Shown: positions 1 to 13,020, numbered from the stretch's first letter. The stretch is DNA of 64,000 nucleotides from Coffea arabica (GCF_036785885.1 NC_092329.1:15394449-15458448); one strand, 5' to 3'. Program-made: numbers and translations. Notes: a model not told the origin generated them from the sequence alone.

Positions 1-2506
1 ATGAATTTTAACTTTCTTTTATATTAAAAATGTATAACTTAAATGCAAAACAAATAAGAACACAAAATAAATGATTATCCAAGAAATGAATGAATTTGTG
101 TGAACAAATTACACCAAAAAAAAAAAGTATTTGTGTGATCTAAGATACAAATAGTTAATTTCCAACTATGCATATAGATTTTTAAGTAGTTATCAGCTCA
201 ATAGTTAAACAACTCAAGTATATTGATAAATTCCAGTTCTTAGTTTATGGCACACACAAACATTAATGCCAGATTGCCACACCACTTTTATTTATACACC
301 AAGGCTTTCCTAATAAACTAAAGTTAAATTCGATTTGTCAAAGGAAACAAAATAGAGTTGGTCACGGACAATCAACTCAATCCGGACTCCGACACAACTA
401 TTAACCGCCCAAACATTTAGAAACAATTAATTTAGCAACTAACAAATAATAAAATTCTCACTTAAAAAAATAAAAAGGCTTTTCTAACGGATGCCACGTG
501 AGCACTCGTTAGCAAATCTATATACTAATTAACCTATCATGTATATACATACACTAACAAATATTACTTTTTCTTACATTTATACACTTTCCTTAATTAA
601 TCCATGCATTTTTATGTTTTCCGTAATTAGTTTTATATTTCTAAAATTCAACACCTGAAATACATCTTAACGGATGTCCAGGCAGGCCGAAAATAAAATA
701 CTTGATTTAGCTCCTGCATTGCCTTCATTCTGGAAACAGTTGATCCTCTATAATGTCAAGAAGATGAGAAAACTGAAAATTTTTGTTAATTAAAGGACTG
801 TTGGTTGACTTTTACTTCTATTGCTATATAAAAGATGAGTAAATTTATGTTGACCACTGAGCAAGTATTTAGTCGATTATTGGATTGACCAAGTTTGAAT
901 TATCATGGACATGGAGTAATGTACATATTGGATATTTTCCATAGCCAAAAGATGAACCTCTTCATAGATATTTGGGAGGCAAGGATACCTTATTACCACC
1001 TTCTCCTATTGGGCTTAATCAATTAGTGCACATTATTGCTGGTTCTTGAAAAGTGCAATAAGCCCCAAACTTTTTTTCCCCTTCTCCAAAATTAAAAAAA
1101 AAATTAGGCTTGAACCATTTATATTTGTTCAGTGCAATCTTAATTTCAGCATGTTTTTCAATGAATGCATTGTGGGATTAGTTTTTCATTCAATTAATAG
1201 TTCAAGGGAAAAAAAAAGCAAGAATCATTTCTGTTTTGTTCTTTACCTATAACACTATTAGTGTTCAAAGTGAAAATTGTTTGAAGAAATTTTGTAGAAT
1301 AGCATTATATCACTTTTTATGATGTTACATTTGCGAGGAAAAAAAGATGATTAAAAAGATAAAGAGGTAATTCAAGAGGGTTATAATGTAACTAAATAAT
1401 TGTTTCAATAGTGAGGTATCTCCTTTATCCTTTGAGAAATATCCACTTCGAGTTTAATCTGAGTAGGACATTTCTAGCCATAAATCGACTTTGATTTCGA
1501 TAAATAGGTCACTTTTTAAGATACCTTTATGTTAAATTTTTATTGCAGAAATCATCTGCAAACACTGGCAAGGGAAAAATATCTAAATATCAAGGGCAAA
1601 CAAATAAGTTCATTAATTTAGTGCAGTTTATATTTTTGATGAAATTTGCAAATCATGAGTGCTCTATTTCTGTTTTAGGCTTCTAAACTTTCATTTTTAA
1701 GTGATATATTTATGTTCGTATCCATTCAAAATATTTGAAAGTATTTATTATGGAAAAAATGATTCAAAAAATTAGGGAAAAAGAATGCTAAGAGGAAGGC
1801 TAAGGCCGCAAACACTTCTCAAATTTAAACATACAAGCATACATACATACATAACCACAAACACACATATATTCGTATATATATTGTACTCATGCTCCGA
1901 AGTGTCTTATGGCTAGCAATGCATGAATTTTGTCATTCTAGACTAAGAGAACGGGCATTAATTGCAAGTTTCTTGTTAATGCTGGTTAGCATATTAAATT
2001 CTTAAGCCTAGCAACATATACATTTTGCCATATTGTGTTACCTAGTAATTTTGGTTAAGACTGAATCCATGTTTGATAAATCAATTCAGCACTTAAAGTT
2101 AGTGGATTCAAATCTTAATATGTTCAAATGCATTTGATAACCAAAAATTGAACATGTGAATTGATTAAGTGGCACTGAATTTTTTAGACAAAATTTGTTC
2201 CAAAAAATAAGTGATAAGCTATTCACTTATTATAAGCTATTCACTTATTATTGAATGTGATATACAGTCAAATATATTTGATTTAATACTTAACAATTCA
2301 ATAATTTAATAGATTCATGATTCAGATTCATTTTCAGTTTTAGATTTCAGTTTTATCAAACGCACCCTAAGTTTAAAAGATTTGAAGTATTAATTTGCAG
2401 TTGTTTGCTAAACAGCCTGATGTTAGTACACAAGATGTTGGATCCTTTTTTCATAATAAGTATCCGTAATGAATTAACATTTCTCGCACATTATTTTAGT
2501 CATTAA
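1..2506. other. AT-rich noncoding region, left part of unit A
   Basis: I see no gene here. The short reading frames have no recognisable protein features. The stretch holds a CACGTG G-box at 495-500, conserved in all three units. A segment around 1265-1410 resembles, without clear termini, the small palindromic element at 3314-3482. A short A-only tandem duplication lies at about 2211-2247. Confidence 0.6.
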
Positions 2507-2624
2507 CTGTTGACTAAAGGCAAAGAGGCTGCAAGCTTCTTCATACATGCTTATCATTGCTACCTCTACATCTATTTCTTGCCAAGTTCATTGGCCTTAT
2601 TGACTAGCCCTTTTTTTTTTTATC
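2507..2624 (-). pseudogene. MADS-box relic, unit A
   Basis: Read on the minus strand, this short stretch recalls the middle of a MADS domain. A KKGL-type motif is followed by NKANELGKK. After a one-base frameshift come a VEVAMI-type core and an EACSLFAF-type end, matching the layout of the larger MADS pseudogene at 4250-17391. The N-terminal DNA-contacting part is lost in a poly-A tract, and no C-terminal region is recognisable. The same relic lies in B (34369-34486) and C (63684-63804). It lies just downstream of the larger MADS pseudogene, so the two are probably old tandem duplicates. The match is short and frameshifted, so this remains a moderate call. Confidence 0.55.
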
Positions 2625-4249
2625 CAAGTTCATTACCCAAAAAAAAAAAGAAAAAAATGGGGACTGGAGCAGCCCTTTTGCCTTTGACAATTGAACTAGC
2701 AATGCTTAAATGTGATCCTAAGTTGATATTGCAGCTTTGCTGTCTCTCTAGTTCCTTGACAATTGAACTAGCAATCATTCAATTTAGCCCACCATCAATT
2801 TTTTTTATTGACCCTTTTGTGTCGGTAAAATTGCTCAAATGGTTCCTAAAATGTTACATATTAGCAATCACAAAATGAGGTTAAGACAGTAACTTTCAAC
2901 ATTCTTTGATGGTAGTTAGAATGTGACAATTGAAATGCGTTGTTGAAGAAACATGAATCTGCAAGATACACAAAATTGTGATGATGAAGACCATGAACTA
3001 ATTCAGATAAGCTAATTACTTCGGAACCTAACACTTCTTTTCTTGCTTCTAAACTGACTAACCATCACAATTCATTAAAATTGGTTTTTAATCTGCAGTG
3101 AATCTTAATTACTAGCTAAACAAAGCAAAGAATTACATCAAACGGGCATAAAACTAAGTTTGCTACTGTAACACTACCTACTACAAATTAAACTACTACT
3201 AAATCAGACCTCCTGATGATCAGATCATGACACATTTATACTCGCGAATTTATTATGTTTCAGAAGAAACTCCGCTAAATTTAAGTCATTAATGAATTGT
3301 TGTTAAAATCATGGTTTGTTTGGATTGTGAATTATTAGAGATATTTTTACTGTAGCACTTTTTGTGATGTGATGTATGTGAGATAAAAAAGTAATTGAGA
3401 AGATAAAAAGGTGTGTTAGAAATTGTAATGATGATGTAAGCAAATATATTTTGGCAAATAAACCACAATCCAAACAAAGCCCATTGAAGATAATTTCCAT
3501 GTCAATACATAACTGAGAAATTGAATACATTAGTGTTGTATATGTGTCAATTGAAGAAGAACAGTAAAGGTCAAGAATCAGGGGTAGATACAGAAGATTA
3601 CAACCCAAAGTAATAACTCTGCCCTACAAAAGAAAACTTCACAAAAAAAAATAAAAAAACAACTTCGACCAAATTCAATCAGACAATGTTGATATTATAG
3701 AAACAAAGAACTTTCCAACATCAAATTCAAAGAAACAAGTCAAGAAGGGTGGACTAAACGTACCTTCCATTTAGGAGAAACATAATTTCCAGCAATATTG
3801 TTTCTAGGCTATCCCAAGAACTAGAAATATGAAACCCAACTTGACCAAAATTCAAAAAGTGCAATACAACCCAATTATTTCAACTTTGCCTACTGATTAG
3901 ACATGATCTACAATGAACTACTGCCTATTGATCAAAGTATATATGATTCCTGAAAGAATCTTACGAACTTTACACTTTCGAATGGTTCCATAGATGACTA
4001 ACTAATATCTTTGCTACATCTCTGACTCAGTTCATTGCCAAAATGGCTCTTTCAATCTTCAGAAAAGCAAAAAAAAAAAAGAATCTTCTATCAACGTGTT
4101 TTTCAACTACCATATCAACAAAAAGGTTGAGACTTAAATCTCCTAGTGAGCTCTCCATTTCAGGTCCTTGCATCTTTATTGCAGTCACCAGAAGAATCAG
4201 CGCCGCTCTGCCTGATTTGATTTACTTGATCTATTATTTTCTTTTTCAT
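2625..4249. other. Noncoding spacer between the two MADS remnants, unit A
   Basis: No protein-coding potential was found. It contains a 21-bp motif ending in tagcaat repeated at about 2683 and 2757, and the small palindromic element at 3314-3482. In unit B the corresponding stretch is split by the RING-ligase retrocopy. Confidence 0.5.
3314..3482. mobile_element. Small MITE-like element present in A, absent from B
   Basis: This is a segment of about 169 bp with inverted ends: TTTGTTTGGATTGTG at the left, and its inverted form near 3464-3479 at the right. It has no coding capacity. The equivalent place in B (about 37090) lacks it and reads straight through, with two extra t residues. No clear target-site duplication is visible, so I cannot tell whether A gained it or B lost it imprecisely. 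Terminal sequences of this type are common in plant hAT-like MITEs. Confidence 0.6.
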
Positions 4250-4541
4250 CTATTCCATCCGAGCCATAATTTCTTGAAGTTCATGGAGCTCCAAATCTTC
4301 AACTAGGGGCACATCCCTTATCAAGTTGGGCATCATAATTGAGTTTGCAATTGAATCGCCTATTTTTTCACCACATTTCCATTTGTCTTGTACTTCTGGA
4401 TTAGTAGCATTCTTTTGGCTTCCCCTTGCAGGCAAACAAATAGCCAAGCCCTTTGCAGATTCAGCTTTCTGCTTGATCATCATGCCAGCGCTCTTATCTT
4501 CTTTTTCTGCACTAGTCTTCAGTGGCAATGGTAATGACAAT

Positions 4542-7500
4542 TATGACACCCCGGATTTTTTATGTAAGAAGAAGAGAGTGTGATGACTTGAAAATTTGCT
4601 CATATTTTCCTATAATTCCATCTTATTTTGAATAAACTATTTTATAATTCCTTTACGACTACTTTACTTCCTCATTAGTTGTAATATACAAGAGAATCAA
4701 GAGTTTTACCTTTAGTTTTATAGTTAGCGTAAATTAGGGTTTTCGCGTATTTTGGCCGTGTAATCACTTGGTGAGGTGTGTGTACTAAATTTGGTGGTTA
4801 AGAGTGGGTTTTAGATAAAAAAAAGTGTGTGGTTAGAAGTGCTATTAATAAGTTAGTGAATCATAAGTTAAAACACTAGTACGTGAGAGTTAAGGAAAAT
4901 AGCCTTGAATCGACGTGTACCGTTTGCTACCGATTGAGTACAGCACTTGAACACTACTTTATTAGCTTAATCTCCTTGTTGTTAATTGAGCAAAATCAGC
5001 CCCAAAATATCCCTCAAGGCAGCCGAAATTCTTGACTAAAAGAGAGGGAGAAAAGAAAGAAAAATAAGAATCATTCTTGTGGTGACACTTGTTGGAAGCC
5101 TAGGATACTTTGACCAACTAATTTCCTTCCTTCTTATCCTTCATTTTTGGTTCATCTTCTTCATTTCTTCACCTTGGTGGCCGAAACTAGGAGAGGGGAA
5201 AAGAGAGAAAACCAACTTCATTTCCAACCTTGAATCAATCCTTGTTTGAATGAAATCAACAAAATCAAACCGATTAAACTTACCTCTTGGTGCTTGGAAA
5301 GCTTGGTGTGGTGAAATTTCTAGAAGATAGTGGTTTGTTTTTCACTTGCAAGAAGCTTTTGGAAGGTATAAGGCTTAAACTTTTTTTTTTCTTGCTTAAT
5401 CTTGCAAAGTTTGGTTTAGAAGCTTTTAATCTTGACTTGCTACGGTTGAGTTTCTAGTTTTTGATGGTGTAGTAGAATTTTCAGTTAGGGTTTGCATTTT
5501 TCAGTTTTGATTAGTATTGTTTAACTAGTAAATGATGTTATTGAGTTTGGAAATAGAACTTGTGAAGTGATTATGGGCTTGAGTGGGACTTTGTAAAGTT
5601 AAAAGTTGAATTTTCAGCATGTGGTAGTAAAATTTCAGTCCTGCCCCGTTTTTGGTATCAAATTGGGCTGCACATTTCTCCATATTTTAGACTGAATCAA
5701 CTTTTGGACAAAACATGAAAGTTGTAGGGATTTCAGTTAACTTCGTACCTGCAAATTTCATATCAATCGGATCATTTTAGCTTACGATTTGGCCAGAGCA
5801 CTCCTGACTGCGCAAAAAACTCTAATTTTCCTGATCTGTTTCTCATGTGCTTCTGACCGTCCCTTTTTGACCCTGAAAATGTGAGAATTGGGTGTTAATG
5901 TCTCATAAGAAATGTAGGTCTATGTCTTAGCTTCGAAACGCCATAAAAATTACCTTAATCCGATATAGTTAGCTGCAGTTATGACCAAAACACCGAAAGA
6001 TGACAAATATGCCACTTATAATTTCTTCTTTAAAACTGGTTTCCATCTTTGATATTGATGGTTTCATTGCTAAATTTCACTTGTATTTGGATGATATTGA
6101 GCCTAGTTGAAGAGCTATTTTGTTAAGCTTGTTAATGTGTTGAATTTGGGTTGAATTGAGCAAAAACAATGAAGCCATAAGTGGCTGGAAAATAACTAAA
6201 TACAAAGGGCATGCTGCCCAAATTTTCACTCAAGGGTTAGGCGTATGTACTCATGACTTGAACGAAGATTTGAGGTTGAATTGGAATTGATTTGTCTAGG
6301 GTATTCGAGTTTTTTTGGATAGAGGTATATAAGTTGAGATTTCGCCGGAACTCGTACCCTTGAAAAAGTGAATGTAGTGACCCTATAAAAATACGATTTT
6401 CTCGATTTTTTATACCAAGTACGATTTCAAAAGTATAAACCACTTCCTTATCAAAACTAAACGATCGAGCATGAAGTTTTTAGAGTTTGATAAGTAACTT
6501 GAATACTACTTAAACGAGTTTTATTTACTTGATCTTCTTGAAGCGAAACTCCTATGTTTTGAACTCTAGTTGATTTTAAACTCTTGAATAATATTTTATT
6601 GCAGGTTTGGACTCCATCCAAGGAGTTGCACCTGAGCGTGACCTTGAAAAGCACTAGACCTTTGGTCAGTGCTTCCAAGTGCATGTTTGTATTTGATACT
6701 TGCTTTTACATGTTTTATTAATGTGCTTGGATAATATTTGACTTGTTTGGACGAACAAGGGTGAACTTTATCGCACTTGTCCTAAATGAGACTTGTTGCT
6801 ATGCCTTGATGGCACTTGACTTGATATTCTTGTCTGATGTACTTGTCTATGCGTGAGTACTCTCTGGAATTTCAGAAACTCTGAAGTTAGTTAATCGAGT
6901 CAAGTCGGCAAGGGGACTGGTCGATTCGATAACGAACCCTGAGTCTCTTGTTTTGTCTAATGGAGTGATACCTCCTCGACTAATCGATATACTCGAGTAT
7001 TACCACATGTGTTTATTTTGGTGTTCGGACCCGGTAAGGGGGTTGAATGGTGGACGGATTGGTGTTAAGCGAAGCACTACGGGACTGGTTACTTTACTTG
7101 AAAGTTGACGGAGTGTCAACTACAACTTGATCAAGCTCTAGTGAAGCAACGGGAATTTGGCTCTTGAGAGCCATCCATATCCTTATATTTTGAAATGATT
7201 ATTACTTTCGTGTTATTGTTTTTTTTTTAAAAAACTTTATACTCGCTCATTTTGAGATTTGCTACTTGAAGTGTTATTGCTCACTTTTATGAACTTGTAT
7301 GCTCATTACTTTGCTACTTTGATATTTGTACTTTTAAAAATATGGTCACTTTGCTATTTGGAATCTCACTGAATTTTATCTCACCATATTCCGTTAAATT
7401 TGTTTTCTTACAGGAGGTATGAGCGAGGGTGTGAAACTGGTACAGGCTAGCATAATCAAGTTTTTGAATTTTTACGATTGTATTCGCGCTAGTACTCGTT

Positions 7501-7730
7501 TAGGATTGAATGTATCTAGAACTCAAATCTTTTGTTATATTTGGGATTGTATGAATGTATGAGATAGAAATGAATATACATCTACGTTCTAAACTTGGGA
7601 GCTATTATTTTATTTACTCTTGAGGTCGTAAACTATTTTATTTGAAGTGAGTGAGTGAGTCCTGACGAGAATTGGGCAGGCGGTCCGCTAAACCCTGGGG
7701 TACGCCCTAGAGGGAGGTGGGATCGTTACA
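4542..7730 (+). repeat. 5' LTR of the large-LTR element
   Basis: This LTR is 3189 bp and begins TATGACACC. It aligns with the 3' LTR at 9662-13020 and with the solo LTR of unit B at 38156-41351. It keeps a segment of about 420 bp (7150-7570) that is missing from the 3' LTR. It carries no coding sequence. Confidence 0.9.
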
Positions 7731-7746
7731 AATAGTATCAGAGTTG
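7731..7746 (+). other. Primer-binding site of the large-LTR element
   Basis: Just inside the 5' LTR, after two bases, lies tagtatcagagt. This differs at two positions from the 12-nt site complementary to the 3' end of plant initiator tRNA-Met (TGGTATCAGAGC), the usual primer of many plant LTR elements. Confidence 0.75.
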
Positions 7747-8768
7747 TTTCGCGTGGTCTCTGCGTGAGGTGAGTTTGGACCAAGTGGTGATATGTTCCCA
7801 ATTATATGAATAAGTATAGAGGACTAAGTGCTTTTCATGAGCGTAAATTGTGAATTATGAAAGTTATAGGCGTAAAACTTTTACCATGATACTTGAGGTA
7901 GATAGATATGTATGTCAGGTAGGAATCTTAAATTTAGATGATTTGTACTTGGGAGCGTACGGCCTGAGATGTGAATTCTCCTAGTTTCGAATTCTTGTAC
8001 CTGAGTATAAAAAATGGAGAGCACTAGAATAAGAATCGATATCTTGATTGAACTTGAAATAAATTTGGATGGTAAAATTCAAGGTGTGAAAAGGTTCTAG
8101 TAATGGACTTGAGATTGAACTGATTAAAGAAAGTGGGTTAATGAGTGTCATCATGGACTAGTTTCGTGCATGTCTAGTTAGGGTTTCTGCAAATGATAAT
8201 TAGTTGTGTGATCGTTGCGAACGTTAAGGCTCTGGTATTGTAGTTTGTTTTATTTCTCCTGTACATGTGTATCCTTGTTTCGTTTTTCTATGATTTTGTT
8301 GCAATTTGATTACGGTTATACATGAATTTCTTTTGAACTCGTTTTAACTCTTGCTTGACTATCTTTTTCTATTTTCTACCCTTCTACGATACCGCATAGG
8401 AACTTGACTTTGATTCATGTGTAAGGTTTGGATTATATATGAGATTTTGGGGACGAAAGCATGAGTTATATACTTGTATACGAATTTTAGCAGAATTAGG
8501 AGAATCATCCTGATGGAGGAGGGGAAAAGCACTTTTGAGGGGTAAAAGGTTACAATTTTTTTTTCTTGAGAGAGTTTATAAGTGAGTGTATACTAAAAAG
8601 TGAGTTAAAGCACGGAATTTATACTTTAAGGAATATAATTCTACATTTTGATTTATGGATAAGCGATGGCATTAATTGTCGTGAAAAGACTTAAGAATAG
8701 GAGTTAGTACTTATGTTTAGATTTCGTATCTACCTCAGTAGGGTATAATTAAAATTCATATTTCTTGG
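7747..8768. other. Untranslated leader of the retroelement
   Basis: This is internal sequence between the primer-binding site and the gag-like remnant. I see no open frame with recognisable protein features and no pol fragments. Confidence 0.5.
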
Positions 8769-9518
8769 GTGACTTGCAAGCAAAAAAATGAAAGAGTAAT
8801 ACGGCTAGAGTTTCCAATTGTGATTAGTTATTCATTCCGATCCTTTGATTTTCATGGCAGGCTATCATTTGACCTTAAGAGAATCGGTGATATGACACAT
8901 TTGGAAAATTTGCATAAGGAACTAGACATCCTTCGAATGGAGGTAGAATTTCAAAAGAAATTGGCTGACTATTGGAAAGGACGATAGAAACAAGAATATG
9001 CGGAGAAAATTAAGTTGCTTCACAAGAACATGGAATTGGAAAAGAATTATAAAGGGATCCCAAAAGAGGTGCAGAATAAGTTGAAATTGGTGCATTCGCC
9101 TAATCTAGTAGTATCTCAAAACCTTCCTAGTAATCAAGTTGACAGGAGTGAGGAAAGTTCCCACGATACTAAAGGTGATCTAGGTATGCCACCTTCTAAG
9201 GTGGGTCGAGAAGCTGGTGATAGAAGAATATCGGGGACACCGAAGGAAGTTCCTCCGAGAGGAGCCCCAGGTGAAGGAGGACAATCGAGAGGTGTCTCAC
9301 AAGGAGTTCAAACCTCTATCCATCACTTATCTTGTAGATATTGTGGAAAAACCAACTATACTGAGGATAATCGTTGGAGAAAGACCCGAAAATGCTTACG
9401 GTGTGGTAGTGCTGAGCATCAGTTTGCAACCTGTCCCCTCAAGTTAAACCATAAACAATCAAATGTGGGAGGAAATAAACCCAGAGTGCCTGCCAGAGGA
9501 TATAGCTTAAACCACTAA
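8769..9518 (+). pseudogene. gag-like remnant with a CCHC zinc knuckle
   Basis: One reading frame runs through this stretch, interrupted by a single TAG at 8985-8987. A plausible internal start lies near 8892. The first part is rich in Glu, Lys and Leu with coiled-coil character. The middle is Gly/Pro/Arg-rich. The C-terminal part has a CLRCGSAEHQFATC motif fitting C-x2-C-x4-H-x4-C, the retroviral-type zinc knuckle of Gag nucleocapsid, preceded by a second partial Cys motif (YCGK). Such a protein would bind element RNA in the particle. No pol follows. The frame ends 130 bases before the polypurine tract, so the element was gag-only when it inserted, or had lost pol earlier. Confidence 0.7.
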
Positions 9519-9645
9519 CCAGTGCTTAACCCGTCTATAGTGGTAAAAAGTGTGATTCATGTTTTCCATTGTTAGTCAAAATTTTGGCTAATGGTGAGAC
9601 CTGAGTTATTTACGAATATATGTATGAATTTCGAGGATGAAATTC

Positions 9646-9661
9646 TTTTAAGGAGGGAGAA
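9646..9661 (+). other. Polypurine tract
   Basis: The purine-rich run aaggagggagaa lies immediately before the 3' LTR start at 9662, where second-strand DNA synthesis is primed. The same type of tract before the 3' LTR is typical of plant Ty3/gypsy elements. Confidence 0.75.
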
Positions 9662-12600
9662 TATGACACTCCGGATTTTTTATGTAAGAAGAGGAGAGTG
9701 TGACGACTTGAAAATTTGCTCATATTTTCTTATAATTCCATCTTATTTTGAATAAACTATTATATAATTCCTTTACTATTACTTTACTTCCTCATTAGTT
9801 GTAATATATAAGAGAATCAAGAGTTTTACCTTTAGTTTTATAGTGTGCGTAAATTAGGGTTTTCGCGTATTTTGGCCATGTGATCACTTGGTGAGGTGTG
9901 TGTACTAAATTTGGTGGTTAAGAGTGAGTTTTAGATAAGAAAAAACGTGTGATTAGAAGTGTTGTTAATAACTTAGTGAATCATAAGTTAAAATACTAGC
10001 ACGCGCGAGTTAAGGAAAATAGGGTTCAACCGACATGCACCGTTTGCTACCGATTGAGTGCACCACTTGAACACTACTTTATTACCTTAATCTCCTTGTT
10101 ATTAATTGAGCAAAAGCATCTCCAAAATATTCCTCAAGGCAGCCAAAATTCTTGACTAAAAGAGTGGGAGAAAAGAAAGAAAAACAATAATTATTCTTGT
10201 GGTGACACTTGTTGGATGCCTAGGAAACTTTGACCAACCAATTTCCTTCCTTCTTATCCTTCATTTTTGGTTCATCTTCTTCATTTCTTCACCTTGGTGG
10301 CCGAAACTAGGAGAGGGGAAAAGAGAGAAAACCAACTTCATTTCCAACCTTGAATCAAGCCTTGTTTGAGTGAAATCAACAAAACCAAACCGATTAAACT
10401 TAGTTCTTGGTGTTTGGAAAGCCTGGTTTGGTGAAATTTTTGGAAGATAGTGGTTTGTTTTTCACTTGCATGCAGCTTTTGGAAGGTATAAGGCTTAAAT
10501 TTTCTTTTTCCTTACTTAATCTTGTTAATTTTGGTTTAGAAACTTTTAATCTTGGTTTGCTACGGTTGAGTTTTTAGTATTTGATGGTGTAGTAGAATTT
10601 TCAATTAGGGTTTGCATTTTTCGATTTTGATTAGTGTTGTTTAACTAGTAAATGATGTTATTGAGTTTGGAAATGGAACTTGTGAAGTGATTATGGGCTT
10701 GAGTGGGACTTTGTAGAGTTAATAGCTGAATTTCCAGCATGTGGTAGTGAAATTTCAGTTCTGCCCTATTTTTGGCAACAACTTGGGCTGTGAATTTCTC
10801 CATATTTTGAGAACCGGTCAATTGTCCGGTCCGAGTTAACTCTAAAAATCGAAAATTTAAAGAATCGGTCAAAACAGGTCAAAACCCGGGTTTGAACCGG
10901 TTTGACCGAAAAAAAGAACCTGGTTTCCTTTTTTTTTTTGAAAGGTCAAAATATTTTAAATATTATGTTTTGACCACTAGGTTGTTAAAAATTATTAATA
11001 TACTTCAAATATTTCATACTTTATAAATGTTGTCTTAAAGTTTGGTGTTATTTTTCAATTAAATCCATAATTTTGATTCTAACTTGTTAATGCTCATTAA
11101 ATAACATAAATTGCTACTTGATTGTTCTAATTTCTTTGTATTTTCTTGTTAAATATATTTGAAATATCAAATATATATATATGAATATACCTTTATTAAT
11201 ATTAACATGTTATTAGGTATTTTACATATCATATTTTAATTTTTAAATAATTTTTATTTATGACGTCATTCGGTTCAACTCTTATCGAATTTGGTTGAAC
11301 CCATTGACCCCTGACACCTGAGCTTGACCGAATCGATATCCGATCCGGTTCTGAAAACATAGGTTTTAGACTGTATCAGATTTTGGACAAAACATGAAAG
11401 TTGTAAGGATTTGAATTAACTTCTTACTTGTAAAATTTCAGATCAATCAGATCATTGTAGCTTAGGATTTGGCCAGAGCACTCTTGACTGCGCAAAAAAC
11501 TCTAATTTTCCTGACCTGTTTTTCATGTGCTTCTGACCGTCCCTTTTTGACCCTGAAAATGCGAGAATTGGGTGTTGATATCTTCATAGGAAATGCAGGT
11601 CTATGTCTTAGGTTCGAAACGCCATAAAATTTACCTCTATCCGATAGAGCTAGCTGCAGTTATGACCAAAACACCGAAAGATGACAAATATGCCACTTAT
11701 AATTTTTTCTTTAAAACTGGTTTCCATCTTTGATCTTGATGGTTTCATTGCTAGATTTCACTTGTATTTGGATGATATTGAACCTAGTTGAAGAGCTATT
11801 TTGTTAAGTTTGTTAATGTGTTGAATTTGGGCTGAATTGAGGAAAAACAATGAAGCCATAAGTGACTGGAAAATAACTAAATACAAAGGGCATGTTGTCC
11901 AAATTTTCACTCGAGGGTTTGGCGTATGTACTCGTGACTTGAACGAAAATTTGAGGTCGAATTGGACTTGATTTGTCTAGGGTATTTGAGTGTTTTTTGA
12001 TAGAAGTATATAAGTTGAGATTTCGCCGGAACTCGTACGCTTAAAAAAGTGAATATAGTGACCCTATAAAAATACGATTTCTCGATTTTTTATACCAAGT
12101 GCGATTTCAAAAGTATAAACCACTTCCTTATCAAAACTAAACGAGCGAGCATGAAGTTTTTAGAGTTTGATAAGTAACTTAAATACTACTTAAACAAGTT
12201 TTATGTAACTTGAATACTACTTAAACAAGTTTTATTTACTTGATTTTCTTGAAACAAAACTCCTATGTTTTGAACCCTAATTGATTTTAAACTCTTGAAT
12301 AATATTTTATCGTTGATTTGGACTCCATCCAAGGAGTTGCACCTGAGCGTGACCTTGAAAAGCGCTAGACCTTTGGTGAGTGCTTCCAAGTGCATGTTTG
12401 TATTTGATACTTGCTTTTATATGTTTTATTAATGTGCTTGGATAATATTTGACTTGTTTGGACGGACAAGGGTGTACTTTATCGCACTTATCCTAAATAT
12501 GACTTGTTGCTATGCCTTGATGGCACTTGACTAGATATTCTTGCCTGATGTACTTGTCTATGCGTGAGCACTTTCTAAAATTTCAGAAACTCTGAAGCTA

Positions 12601-13020
12601 GTTAATCAAGTTGAGTCGACAAAGGGCCTGGTCGATTAGATAACGAACCCTGGGTCTCTTGTTTTGTCGAGTGGAGTGATATTTTCTCGACTAATCGGTA
12701 TACTCGAGTATTACCACACGTGTTTATTTTGGTGTTTGGATCGGGTAAGGGGGTTGAATGGTGGACGGATTGGTGTTAAGTGGAGTACTACGAGACTAGT
12801 TACTTTACTTGAAAGTTGACGGAGTGTCAACTATGACTTGATCAAGCTCTGGTGAAGCAATGAATGTACATGTATGTTCCAAGCTTGGGAGCTGTTATTT
12901 TATTTACTCCTGAGGTTGTAAACTATTTTATTTGAAGTGAGTTAGTGAGTTTTGACGAGAGTTGGGCAGGCGGTCTGCTAAACTCTGGGGTACGCCCTAG
13001 AGGGAGCTGGGGTCGTCACA
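9662..13020 (+). repeat. 3' LTR of the large-LTR element, with an insertion and a deletion
   Basis: This LTR is 3359 bp. Relative to the 5' LTR it has three structural differences: a foreign element of about 550 bp at 10811-11363, a 32-bp tandem duplication at about 12175-12238, and loss of about 420 bp at the 12860/12861 junction. It ends GTCGTCACA and is followed by the ACAAT target duplication at 13021-13025. Confidence 0.9.
10811..11363. mobile_element. hAT-like non-autonomous element in the 3' LTR
   Basis: This sequence of about 550 bp is absent from the 5' LTR and from the B solo LTR. Its right end, read inverted, is CTATGTTTTCAGAACCGG. This matches the left terminus of the element at 21689 (CAGTGTTTTCAGAATCGG), and both are rich in ACCGGTT-type motifs. 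The left end looks slightly truncated and merged with the LTR, so the target duplication is not clean. No coding region is seen. Confidence 0.7.

Larger units (their letters stand above)
4542..13020. mobile_element. Non-autonomous large-LTR retrotransposon (LARD-like), unit A
   Basis: Two long LTRs (4542-7730 and 9662-13020) flank a 1.9-kb internal region. The element is bordered by the 5-bp duplication ACAAT at 4537-4541 and 13021-13025. A primer-binding site, a gag-like remnant and a polypurine tract are present, all in + orientation. No protease, reverse transcriptase, RNase H or integrase is recognisable, so movement would need proteins from another element. The termini (TATGACAC at the left, GTCACA/GTTACA at the right) look like a TGTGAC..GTCACA pair with one change. 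It sits inside the last part of the MADS pseudogene. The LTR size and gypsy-like polypurine tract suggest a Ty3/gypsy relative. Confidence 0.88.

Noticed and set aside
495..500. CACGTG G-box as a gene promoter element
   Set aside because: Present in all three units but not close to any start site. A six-base match is expected by chance at this scale.
2510..2878. 122-residue open frame on the + strand, repeated at 34372
   Set aside because: It starts at TTG, runs antisense through the MADS relic and a poly-A tract, and shows no protein family features. Conservation between units is explained by the duplication.
5000..7700. Short open frames in the large LTRs, such as 6457-6684 (-)
   Set aside because: Short, unlike known proteins, and located in LTR sequence. 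Recurrence at 12201 and 40078 is due to LTR identity.
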